This document shows, piece by piece, positions 1 to 5,233 of a stretch of DNA of 5,233 bases (the first letter of the stretch is position 1; the number at the start of each line of letters is the position of its first letter). Location: the NCBI GenBank assembly GCA_016793185.1, contig JAEUIK010000186.1:1-5233 (forward strand), read 5' to 3'. The notes beneath the pieces were generated by a model. It was given only the letters and a program-made list of their open reading frames with translations, ran no database searches and had not been told where the DNA came from. The DNA is from Planctomycetaceae bacterium. Lineage in GTDB: Bacteria > Planctomycetota > Planctomycetia > Pirellulales > JAEUIK01. Both the position numbers and the translations under genes were made by a program.

Positions 1-1717
1 GCTGCGACTGCTGCGCCTCGAGGTCCTGCTGCGCCTTTTCCAAGGCGGCGATCATTTCCTCGAGGCTGGCGATGATATCCTCCTCGAGCCCTTGCGTGAT
101 CGCGGCCACGTCGAACTCAGCCAACTTGGCGGCCACGCTCCGCATGTCGTCGCGGGTTTGCTCCAGGGCCTCGGGCATGGCCACGGCCGTTCCTTCCTCG
201 CGCAACAGCGTGAGGGCTTTGTCCGCTTCGAGTGCGATCTGCGCTTCGCTCTTCGCGAGGCGGCTGGCTTCGATCTCGCTCCCTCGGCCGCGGCTCTCGG
301 CCGGCAGCCGATCCAGCCGGATCGTCCCTTCGTAGACCTCGACTTGCAGCTCGAGCATCTTGCGGAAGCGGGCCTCGAGCATCGCCAAAATGCGCGCCAT
401 CTCTTCTTCGCGCATCTGGCGGAGAATCTTCTCGAGCTCGGCCTTGGCCGCTTCGAGCTCGCGGAGCGCCTCCTCTTGCTTCTCGACGGCTTCTTCGCGG
501 AGCGCCTTTTCGAGCTTTTCCTGTGCGTCCTTCATACGCTGCTGCGCGGCGGCGACTCGCTTCTGCGCGTCACTTTCTGGCGGGGGCGGCTGCTGTGGCC
601 CCGATTCGCCCGGCTCGCTCTCGCCTTCACCGGGCGACCCGGGAGGCGATTCCCCTCCCTGCTGGCCCGGCTTTCCAGATGATTCGGAGGGTTTCGCGTC
701 GCTCGGCTCGCCGGGCTTTCCCGACTCGCTCGACTCCGGTTTGCCTTCGTCGGAAGGCTTCTCGTCGGTCCCTTTTTCGTCGCCCGACTTGCTGGCGTCG
801 TCCTTCGGCTTGTCGTCCTTCGGCTTGTCGTCGCCCGGTTTCTCGGCGCCCGACTCACCCTCGCCCGGTTTCCCTTCGGCCGGCTGGCCTTCACCGGGCT
901 TTCCCTCAGACGGTTTTCCGTCCGCGGGCTGGCCTTGTTGCGCATCCCCTTCGCGCTCGGATTCGGGCTTCTTGCCGTCAGGAGATTCGCCTTGAGCCTG
1001 CGCCTCGTCGTCGGACATTTGCTTGCCGAGCTGCTCGGTGCGCTCGGCGAGCTTTCCCTGACGCTGGGCCAACGGGTCGGTCTGGCCGCCGCGACTGGTT
1101 TGCGCCTGGACTCCCTGTTGATCCTTGATCAGCTTGTTGACTTCCTTCAGGTAACCGCGGATGCGCTCTTGTTCGGACTTGAGCCGCTCGGCGCGGTCCT
1201 CGCTGAGCAGCAAGTCGAGCAAGCCCTTGAGGTCCTGGACGACGTCATTCTGGTTGTTGACGGCGCCGGTCAGCCGATCGCCGCCGAGGAGCTCAATGAT
1301 CCGCTCGAATTGCATTCCCACGAGTCGTTCCTTGCTGCGGGCGACCGTTTGCCGCAAGAGCGCCGCGCGGGTGGGGTCCTCGGCCGCCGTGAGTTCGGCC
1401 ATTCGCAGCAAGAGTTCTTCGAACTTGCGATAGCGCTCGGCGATCTGCTCCTGCTCGAGCGACAGCTTGGCGGCCGCCTCCTTCGAGTCGACGGGCGCAC
1501 CTGCCGGAGGTGCTTCCGACGGCGCTGGGGGCGCGGCCGGCTGTGCGGCGGCGGGCGGGTCAGTTTCCGCCGCGGGGGAGGCTGGCTGCCCGGCGTTGGC
1601 GGGCGGGGCTTCGGCCGCCGGAGCGGGTGCGGCCGGAGGCTGGGCCCCGGCCACGACCGCCAGCCAAAGCCAGCAGCAGGCGAACAGCAGGGCCGAAAGT
1701 GCTCGTGGTCGGGCCAT
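1..1717 (-). CDS. Exported coiled-coil protein with Lys-Pro/Gly-Glu repeat linker (3' end outside window)
   Basis: The ATG at 1717-1715 opens a frame that runs without a stop to the left edge (572 residues visible). A Shine-Dalgarno (GAGGCGAGGA) ends 5 nt upstream. Residues 1-25 form a signal peptide: MARPR, a hydrophobic core with LLFACCWLWLAVV, and a likely signal peptidase I site after AGA25. Residues 26-78 are an Ala/Pro-rich spacer. Residues about 79-235 are helical and charged, probably coiled coil (EQEQIAERYRKFEELLLRMA). Residues about 240-380 form a hydrophilic, probably disordered linker with 12 Lys-Pro pairs and GKPGEG-like repeats. From 384 a long coiled coil begins (QKRVAAAQQRMKDAQEKLEK) and continues with breaks near 463-480 and 505-515 to the edge (LEKAQQDLEAQQSQ). 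No enzymatic motif or membrane helix after the signal peptide is seen. The protein should be extracytoplasmic, like most of gene 2's product, and may pair with its coiled coils. Similar signal-peptide/coiled-coil proteins accompany DUF4175-like genes in planctomycetes (recalled, not searched). Function unknown. Confidence 0.88.
   Translation of the reverse strand, partial: MARPRALSALLFACCWLWLAVVAGAQPPAAPAPAAEAPPANAGQPASPAAETDPPAAAQPAAPPAPSEAPPAGAPVDSKEAAAKLSLEQEQIAERYRKFEELLLRMAELTAAEDPTRAALLRQTVARSKERLVGMQFERIIELLGGDRLTGAVNNQNDVVQDLKGLLDLLLSEDRAERLKSEQERIRGYLKEVNKLIKDQQGVQAQTSRGGQTDPLAQRQGKLAERTEQLGKQMSDDEAQAQGESPDGKKPESEREGDAQQGQPADGKPSEGKPGEGQPAEGKPGEGESGAEKPGDDKPKDDKPKDDASKSGDEKGTDEKPSDEGKPESSESGKPGEPSDAKPSESSGKPGQQGGESPPGSPGEGESEPGESGPQQPPPPESDAQKRVAAAQQRMKDAQEKLEKALREEAVEKQEEALRELEAAKAELEKILRQMREEEMARILAMLEARFRKMLELQVEVYEGTIRLDRLPAESRGRGSEIEASRLAKSEAQIALEADKALTLLREEGTAVAMPEALEQTRDDMRSVAAKLAEFDVAAITQGLEEDIIASLEEMIAALEKAQQDLEAQQSQ
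578..1000 (-). repeat. Low-complexity Lys-Pro/Gly-Glu linker region of gene 3
   Basis: This stretch encodes residues about 240-380 of the exported coiled-coil protein. It has 12 Lys-Pro pairs, many Gly, Glu, Asp and Ser, and almost no hydrophobic residues, with imperfect repeats such as GKPSEGKPGEGQPAEGKPGE. Acidic and Lys residues mix, so it should be a charged, disordered spacer between two coiled-coil regions. The DNA is purine-rich on the coding strand. The longer plus-strand frames here are by-products of this composition. Confidence 0.75.
797..832 (-). repeat. In-frame 15-bp tandem repeat (KPKDD units)
   Basis: Two identical 15-bp copies lie at 797-811 and 812-826 (plus strand GTCGTCCTTCGGCTT), followed by the first 6 bp of a third copy at 827-832. 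The unit is a multiple of three and in frame, encoding KPKDD twice (residues 298-307) within the linker of gene 3. Exact identity suggests a recent slippage duplication, so copy number could vary between strains. Confidence 0.85.
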
Positions 1718-1722
1718 CAAAT

Positions 1723-1732
1723 TCCTCGCCTC
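1723..1732 (-). promoter_or_regulatory. Ribosome binding site of the gene starting at 1717
   Basis: On the minus strand this reads GAGGCGAGGA, with GAGG and AGGA both complementary to the 16S rRNA tail. It ends 5 nt before the ATG at 1717. It is the clearest Shine-Dalgarno in the window and fixes the start of gene 3, so that gene can be translated independently of gene 2. Confidence 0.7.
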
Positions 1733-1753
1733 GTCACCCATCCATCATGATCG

Positions 1754-1777
1754 TCGGCCGGCCGAAAGGCCAGCCAA
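1754..1777 (-). other. Strong intergenic hairpin between genes 2 and 3
   Basis: In minus-strand RNA the arms TTGGCTGGCC and GGCCGGCCGA pair over 10 bp (two T/G wobbles, the rest Watson-Crick, very GC-rich) around a TTTC loop. It begins 5 nt after the gene 2 stop and ends 36 nt before the gene 3 ATG. The stem is followed by CGATCATGATGG and has no T-tract, so it is not a canonical intrinsic terminator. It could attenuate read-through, or act as an RNA stability or processing element that sets different levels of the two proteins. Confidence 0.55.
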
Positions 1778-1782
1778 GTTTG

Positions 1783-4125
1783 CTATTCCAGCAGCTCACG
1801 CAACTTGGCTTTGCGGGAATCCTTGGTTTTTTCGTTCAAACCCTCTTGCGAGTCGATAATCGAGCGGAGCAGGTCGACCACTTCGTTAAAGGTCTCCAGC
1901 TCGAGCATCTTGCTCAGCACCAGCTGCATCTCCGACAACATCGCGTCGAGCTGCGCCTCGGACGCGGCCAGCGTGGTCTCGCGCGCTTGCGCGTCGGGGA
2001 GGCCTTGCTGCAGTTCGGTGAGCCGCTGTTCGAGTTGGCTGAAGCCCGCCGTGGCCAGCTGTCGCAGCGGATCGGCGATCCCTTGCTTGAGCCGCGACTT
2101 GAGTTCCTCGGTATCCACGCGGTTGTTGACCAGCTCGTCGTGGATGTCGTCGAAGGCTACGGCCACGCCCAGCGTCTCGTCGGCGTTCTTGCGGCTGTTC
2201 TGCAGGATCTGCTCGACCCGCAGTCGATCGCGGACCAGGGCCCGCTCGGCCAGCACTTCGGGCGAGGCGGGGGCGTCGTCCGGCGCCTCTGCCGCGTCGT
2301 CGGCCTCTGCAGGCGGAGCGACTGCGCCGGCCTCGCCCGGGGCGGGCGTCGGACGGGGCCGGAGTCGTGCCAGGGAATCGCGGGATTCGGCTACCTCGCC
2401 GAGGAGCTGTTCGAACCGGCGGCGCAGGTTCAGTTCGCGCGCTTCGAGCAGTGAGCGGAGCTCCTCGCCAGTCACGATGTCGAGTTGGAAAGGCGAGCTC
2501 GCCCCCGTTTGCGGTCCGGCCGGAGCCGAGGACTTGCCCCCTGCGCCCGTCAACTCGGGCAGCTCGAAAGTGTCTTGCGCCTTGAGGGTCAGCGTGGCTT
2601 TTTGCCCCGGGTTCAGGCCGCGCAGCCGGACGTCAAAGGCCTCGTCGACCGGCAACTCGGTCGTGGCGCGCGGAGCGCGCGCCAGGTCCTGCACGACCGG
2701 CTCCTGTCCTTCGACGGCGAACTCGAACCAGGTGCGCGCGATGCCGTAGTCGTCCTTCATCGCGCCGATGATCGGCAACTGAGCTTGCGGCGTGATCGCG
2801 GAGCCGATGCCCCGTAGTCGGACTTCGAGTTGCGGCACTTCATCGGCGACGGCGCCGATGGTCAGGCGATTGGGCTCGCGATTGCGGATGTTGTCGGTAT
2901 CGAGCAGCGAGATCAGCAGCGTCCGGTCGGCGGTGAGCATCCCCAGGTCGTACGTGAACTCGCGCGGCGACTCTCCCGCGGCGGGTCGGATGGCGGTCGC
3001 CTTGCTGGCCTGCTGGTCCCCGGCCGGATCCGGGGCGCTGCTCCCGTCGGCGATCGTCAACTCGGTCATCGGCTTATTGGTCGTGAACTGGACGCGCACC
3101 TTGGTGCCGCGGGGGATCTGCATGGCGCCCGTCACGGCGATGTCGCGTGGCTCGCGACGCATGTAGGCGGGATATTCGCAATGGAGCGTCAGCCCGGTGA
3201 CGGTCGGGCTGTCGACGACTTCGATCCGCAGCCCCCGGTGGCGATCGTCGCCGCCGATGACGTCGAAGGTCAGGGGCGCCAGGATCCCCTGGAAACTGTG
3301 CGTGAACGACTGGTACGGGTCGCGACCGGGGACCGCCTTGCCGCGCTGGACCATGGTGGCCCGGCCCCGTAGTCCTTCGGCCGAGCGATACTGCACGCGG
3401 ACCGATTGCGGGACGCGCATCGCGGTGTCGGCCTTGACGGTCAGTTCGACGTCGCTCCCGCGCGCGACCTTGATCGATCCCCCCTCGAATCCCTCGATGA
3501 CCAGGCGCGTCTTGCGCGGCCAGGGGTCATTCGAGAAGGTCAGCACGCGGCGGGCCCAGGTCTCGACGGCCTCGGCGTCGAAGAGGGCGAACCCCAGGGC
3601 CGAGATCCCGAGCGCCACCGCCGCCAGCACGTTGCGCACCAGCGGCGCGGGATTGAACAATTGATCCAGATCAAGATCGTCGACGCGCGTCAGGGCTTCG
3701 GCCGCCGCGGCCGAAACCATCTGCCGTTCGGAGGGAGTGGCCGCCGAGTCGGGGGCGGCAAACTCCACCGCGGTCAGCAGACTGTCGCCCAGGAGCGGAA
3801 ACTTCCGTTCCAGCAGGAGCGCCAGGCTCCGATCGGTCAGCGCGACACGGAGGCGATCGAACAGCAGGTGAAATCCGACCCAGCCGGCGCCGCCGCCGAC
3901 AATGACCAGCAGCGCCACGCGGACGAGCACCGGCGGTTCGAAGAACCAGTCGAACACCAGGGTGAGCCAGAAGGCGGCCAGCAGAAATGCGACGATCGCC
4001 GCCAGACCTTCCGCCCACAGATAACGCCGGATGCGCTGCCGGACGGTGTCCAGCAGGCGGCGAATCGGCGCCGCCAGCGGAGCTGGGGGGGCGGTCGACG
4101 TCAGGTTGTCCTCGGCGATTGCCAC
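1783..4125 (-). CDS. DUF4175-like multi-pass membrane protein with coiled-coil C-terminus
   Basis: This is a 780-residue protein ending at TAG 1785-1783. Membrane helices lie at about residues 39-59, 68-89 and 163-182. Positive-inside residues (RRLLDTVRQRIRR before helix 1, DRLRVALTDR after helix 2) place the N-terminus and the 90-162 loop inside and residues 183-780 outside. After helix 3 come FSNDPWPRKTRL (about 197-208), a YPAYMRREP element (318-326) and KDDYGIARTWFEF (457-469). These resemble landmarks of DUF4175-type proteins and their planctomycete relatives. The C-terminus has coiled coils at about 554-589 and 625-739, split by a Pro/Ala/Asp-rich spacer, and ends in an FNEVVDLLRSIIDSQEGLNE-type segment (746-765) and KLRELLE. 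No catalytic motif is visible. The frame also allows a GTG at 4188 (801 residues). I prefer GTG 4125 because the 21 extra codons have about 43% G/C at third positions against about 81% in the next 21, and GTG 4188 has no Shine-Dalgarno. GTG 4125 has only a weak one (AAGAG). Role unknown; probably part of an envelope complex with its neighbours. Confidence 0.88.
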   Translation of the reverse strand: MAIAEDNLTSTAPPAPLAAPIRRLLDTVRQRIRRYLWAEGLAAIVAFLLAAFWLTLVFDWFFEPPVLVRVALLVIVGGGAGWVGFHLLFDRLRVALTDRSLALLLERKFPLLGDSLLTAVEFAAPDSAATPSERQMVSAAAAEALTRVDDLDLDQLFNPAPLVRNVLAAVALGISALGFALFDAEAVETWARRVLTFSNDPWPRKTRLVIEGFEGGSIKVARGSDVELTVKADTAMRVPQSVRVQYRSAEGLRGRATMVQRGKAVPGRDPYQSFTHSFQGILAPLTFDVIGGDDRHRGLRIEVVDSPTVTGLTLHCEYPAYMRREPRDIAVTGAMQIPRGTKVRVQFTTNKPMTELTIADGSSAPDPAGDQQASKATAIRPAAGESPREFTYDLGMLTADRTLLISLLDTDNIRNREPNRLTIGAVADEVPQLEVRLRGIGSAITPQAQLPIIGAMKDDYGIARTWFEFAVEGQEPVVQDLARAPRATTELPVDEAFDVRLRGLNPGQKATLTLKAQDTFELPELTGAGGKSSAPAGPQTGASSPFQLDIVTGEELRSLLEARELNLRRRFEQLLGEVAESRDSLARLRPRPTPAPGEAGAVAPPAEADDAAEAPDDAPASPEVLAERALVRDRLRVEQILQNSRKNADETLGVAVAFDDIHDELVNNRVDTEELKSRLKQGIADPLRQLATAGFSQLEQRLTELQQGLPDAQARETTLAASEAQLDAMLSEMQLVLSKMLELETFNEVVDLLRSIIDSQEGLNEKTKDSRKAKLRELLE

Positions 4126-4200
4126 GCTCAGATTCTCTTGCGAATTCGGATGTCGATTTAGTCGTCGGCGGGATCCGCTTCGTTCCACACGGATGCCAGG
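4126..4200 (-). other. Gap between genes 1 and 2, or N-terminal extension of gene 2
   Basis: From the gene 1 stop to the preferred gene 2 start (GTG 4125) there are 75 nt. The gene 2 frame stays open back to GTG 4188, only 12 nt from the gene 1 stop. The stretch has codons unlike the gene body (CTA and three AAT) and lower third-position GC, as expected of non-coding sequence. I see no convincing promoter or terminator in it, consistent with co-transcription. Confidence 0.5.
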
Positions 4201-5233
4201 TCAGGCCAGCTTCAGCAGTCTCCGCGTTAACCATTCGATCGCCAACAGCCCGCACAGGCCCAACATCACATAGGCGTTATCCCACAGTGGGACCGGGGCT
4301 TCCGAGACGGGAATGATCAGGCTGCGATCGCGCAACTCGGCGGCCAGCGAGCGCGGGGCATTGACGCCCAACAGGGCCTCCATCCCCAGGTAGTACTGGC
4401 CCCCGGTATCGCGGGCGATCTGGCTCAAGAGCGGATCGTTTCGTTGCGGGTTCTCGCGTTCGAGATCGGGCACGCGCACCTGGATGCGCCGCGTGAGCCG
4501 CTCGGCGTCGCTGTCGGGCACGGCCAGTTCGAGCCGGCAGACGCCTTCCTGGCGAACGGCAAACTGCCCTCCGAACGTGCCCGCCCGGGTAGGGTCGGGC
4601 GTGAGCTTGACGTTCTGCAGCGTGCCATCGGGCTGGTAGACCTCCAGCGCGACGCTGTTGGCCTGCAGCGGCTCGAGCTGGCTGTCGAACAATTGCGCGC
4701 GGACGGCGACGGTTTGGCCCAGGAAGTAGCGGTCGCGCTCGACGAGCAGCACGCCCCGGCTGGAGCCGCGGAGCAGCCGGCCTTGCGAGACATAGCGGAG
4801 GAGCTTGGTGTAGAACTCGTCAAACTCGTTGGGGTCGACGGCGCGGAGCCGCCACATCTCGCCCGACCCCATGTAGAACACGCGTCCCGAACCGTAGAAC
4901 TGGCCGGCAAAATAGATTGGCGGCTCGCCGCCGACGGCGGCGCGGGGATCGGAGTAGCGCGCGTAGACGACCGCACCTGGTTTCGGACCGCGAATCGCAT
5001 AGTAGCCGTACACGCCAGGGAAGCTGGTCCACGCGGCCTGGCTGGCCGACGCGGATTCGCCGAGCCAGAGGAACTCAGCCTCGAGCCCTTCGCGTGTGAA
5101 CTCGAGCGGCCAGGCGTTCTTGGCGCCGAAACGCCCGTCATCCATCACCGAAAAACGCCGGTTGAACTCGACGGGATAGAGGTCGCGGAGCTTCGCGAGC
5201 CGATCGTCCTGGAGCCACAGGTGCGTGTGGATC
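4201..5233 (-). CDS. Membrane-anchored amidotransferase-like/BatA-like protein, C-terminal part (5' end outside window)
   Basis: The frame is open from the right edge to a TGA at 4203-4201, giving 343 visible residues. The GTG at 5148 and ATG at 5145 are internal, because upstream codons (IHTHLWLQDDRLAKLRDLYP) continue the same protein. Visible residues 1-150 look like the end of a class I glutamine-amidotransferase-like fold, with the strand-turn signature YGSGRVFYMGSGEMWRLR at 113-130. Residues about 160-255 form a beta-rich Ig/MG2-like domain. Residues 256-282 (LERENPQRNDPLLSQIARDT, then GGQYY) match the wording near the end of BatA/VWA-type planctomycete membrane proteins. Residues about 317-334 form one membrane helix followed by RRLLK, so the domains should face outward. 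The only histidines are at visible residues 2 and 4, and no HxE dyad is seen, so glutamine hydrolysis is unlikely. An N-terminal VWA or BatA domain may lie upstream, but this cannot be seen. Function unknown; the family call is by recognition, not search. Confidence 0.85.
   Translation of the reverse strand, partial: IHTHLWLQDDRLAKLRDLYPVEFNRRFSVMDDGRFGAKNAWPLEFTREGLEAEFLWLGESASASQAAWTSFPGVYGYYAIRGPKPGAVVYARYSDPRAAVGGEPPIYFAGQFYGSGRVFYMGSGEMWRLRAVDPNEFDEFYTKLLRYVSQGRLLRGSSRGVLLVERDRYFLGQTVAVRAQLFDSQLEPLQANSVALEVYQPDGTLQNVKLTPDPTRAGTFGGQFAVRQEGVCRLELAVPDSDAERLTRRIQVRVPDLERENPQRNDPLLSQIARDTGGQYYLGMEALLGVNAPRSLAAELRDRSLIIPVSEAPVPLWDNAYVMLGLCGLLAIEWLTRRLLKLA

Noticed and set aside
92..682. Plus-strand open frame (196 codons) opposite the gene 3 coiled coil
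   Set aside because: This is again the antisense codon register of gene 3. The apparent Leu/Phe-rich product is the mirror of Glu/Lys/Gln-rich helix codons.
1643..1717. Possible lipoprotein signal in gene 3 (Cys14-Cys15)
   Set aside because: The cysteines lie inside the hydrophobic core, preceded by L-F-A with Phe at a position lipoboxes do not tolerate. An ordinary AGA cleavage site follows at residue 25.
1734..1748. Minus-strand mini-ORF (ATG ATG GAT GGG TGA) just ahead of gene 3
   Set aside because: It has only four codons and no convincing ribosome binding site, and the TGA just precedes the gene 3 Shine-Dalgarno. A leader-peptide role is possible but short ORFs like this arise by chance.
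935..1750. Long plus-strand open frame (271 codons) opposite gene 3
   Set aside because: It is in exact codon register with the minus-strand gene and follows from that gene's GC-rich codon use. The minus frame has a signal peptide, ribosome binding site and coherent coiled coils; the plus frame reads as an atypical Leu/Arg/Gly-rich product.
1510..2749. Overlapping plus-strand frames, up to 314 codons, opposite gene 2
   Set aside because: They have low-complexity Ser/Ala/Arg-rich or Leu/Gly/Arg-rich composition and no recognisable domain. Gene 2 on the other strand has clear domain structure throughout.
4094..4176. Cluster of six-base palindromes (GTCGAC, GAATTC, GGATCC) resembling a cloning linker
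   Set aside because: They are spread over about 80 bp, and GTCGAC lies inside the gene 2 frame. Chance is an adequate explanation, with no vector-like sequence around them.
5143..5148. GTG 5148 or ATG 5145 as the start of gene 1
   Set aside because: The same frame continues upstream to the window edge with protein-like sequence, and the amidotransferase-like fold would be cut in half.

Overview
The window is GC-rich, and all three protein-coding genes read on the minus strand. They sit head to tail like an operon, transcribed from high to low coordinates. Protein architecture and wording point to a planctomycete, probably of the Pirellulales type. That is a judgement from recognised sequence style, not from a search. 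No RNA gene, CRISPR array, insertion sequence or phage gene is visible.

Layout in transcription order. (1) 5233 to 4201 holds the C-terminal 343 residues of a membrane-anchored protein. It has the end of a glutamine-amidotransferase-like fold, then a beta-rich domain, a segment resembling the end of BatA/von Willebrand-type membrane proteins, and one C-terminal membrane helix. Its start lies outside the window. (2) 4125 to 1783 (possibly starting at 4188) encodes a protein of about 780 residues. It has three N-terminal membrane helices, a long beta-rich extracytoplasmic region and a coiled-coil C-terminus, resembling DUF4175-type proteins. (3) 1717 to the left edge encodes the first 572 residues of an exported coiled-coil protein. 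It has a signal peptide, an Ala/Pro-rich spacer and a hydrophilic Lys-Pro/Gly-Glu linker of about 140 residues. Its C-terminus lies outside the window.

The gaps are short: 75 nt (or 12 nt with the upstream start) between genes 1 and 2, and 65 nt between genes 2 and 3. The second gap holds a strong 10-bp hairpin just after the gene 2 stop and a good ribosome binding site for gene 3. By the positive-inside rule and the signal peptide, all three products place most of their mass outside the cytoplasm. In planctomycetes such genes are often found near MoxR ATPase, DUF58 and BatA-like genes, so an envelope-associated complex is the reasonable hypothesis. No enzymatic activity can be assigned from sequence to any of the three. 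The most interesting points are this uncharacterised three-protein envelope module, the likely non-catalytic amidotransferase-like domain, and the repeat linker of gene 3, where the protein repeat is kept although the DNA copies have diverged at every synonymous site.
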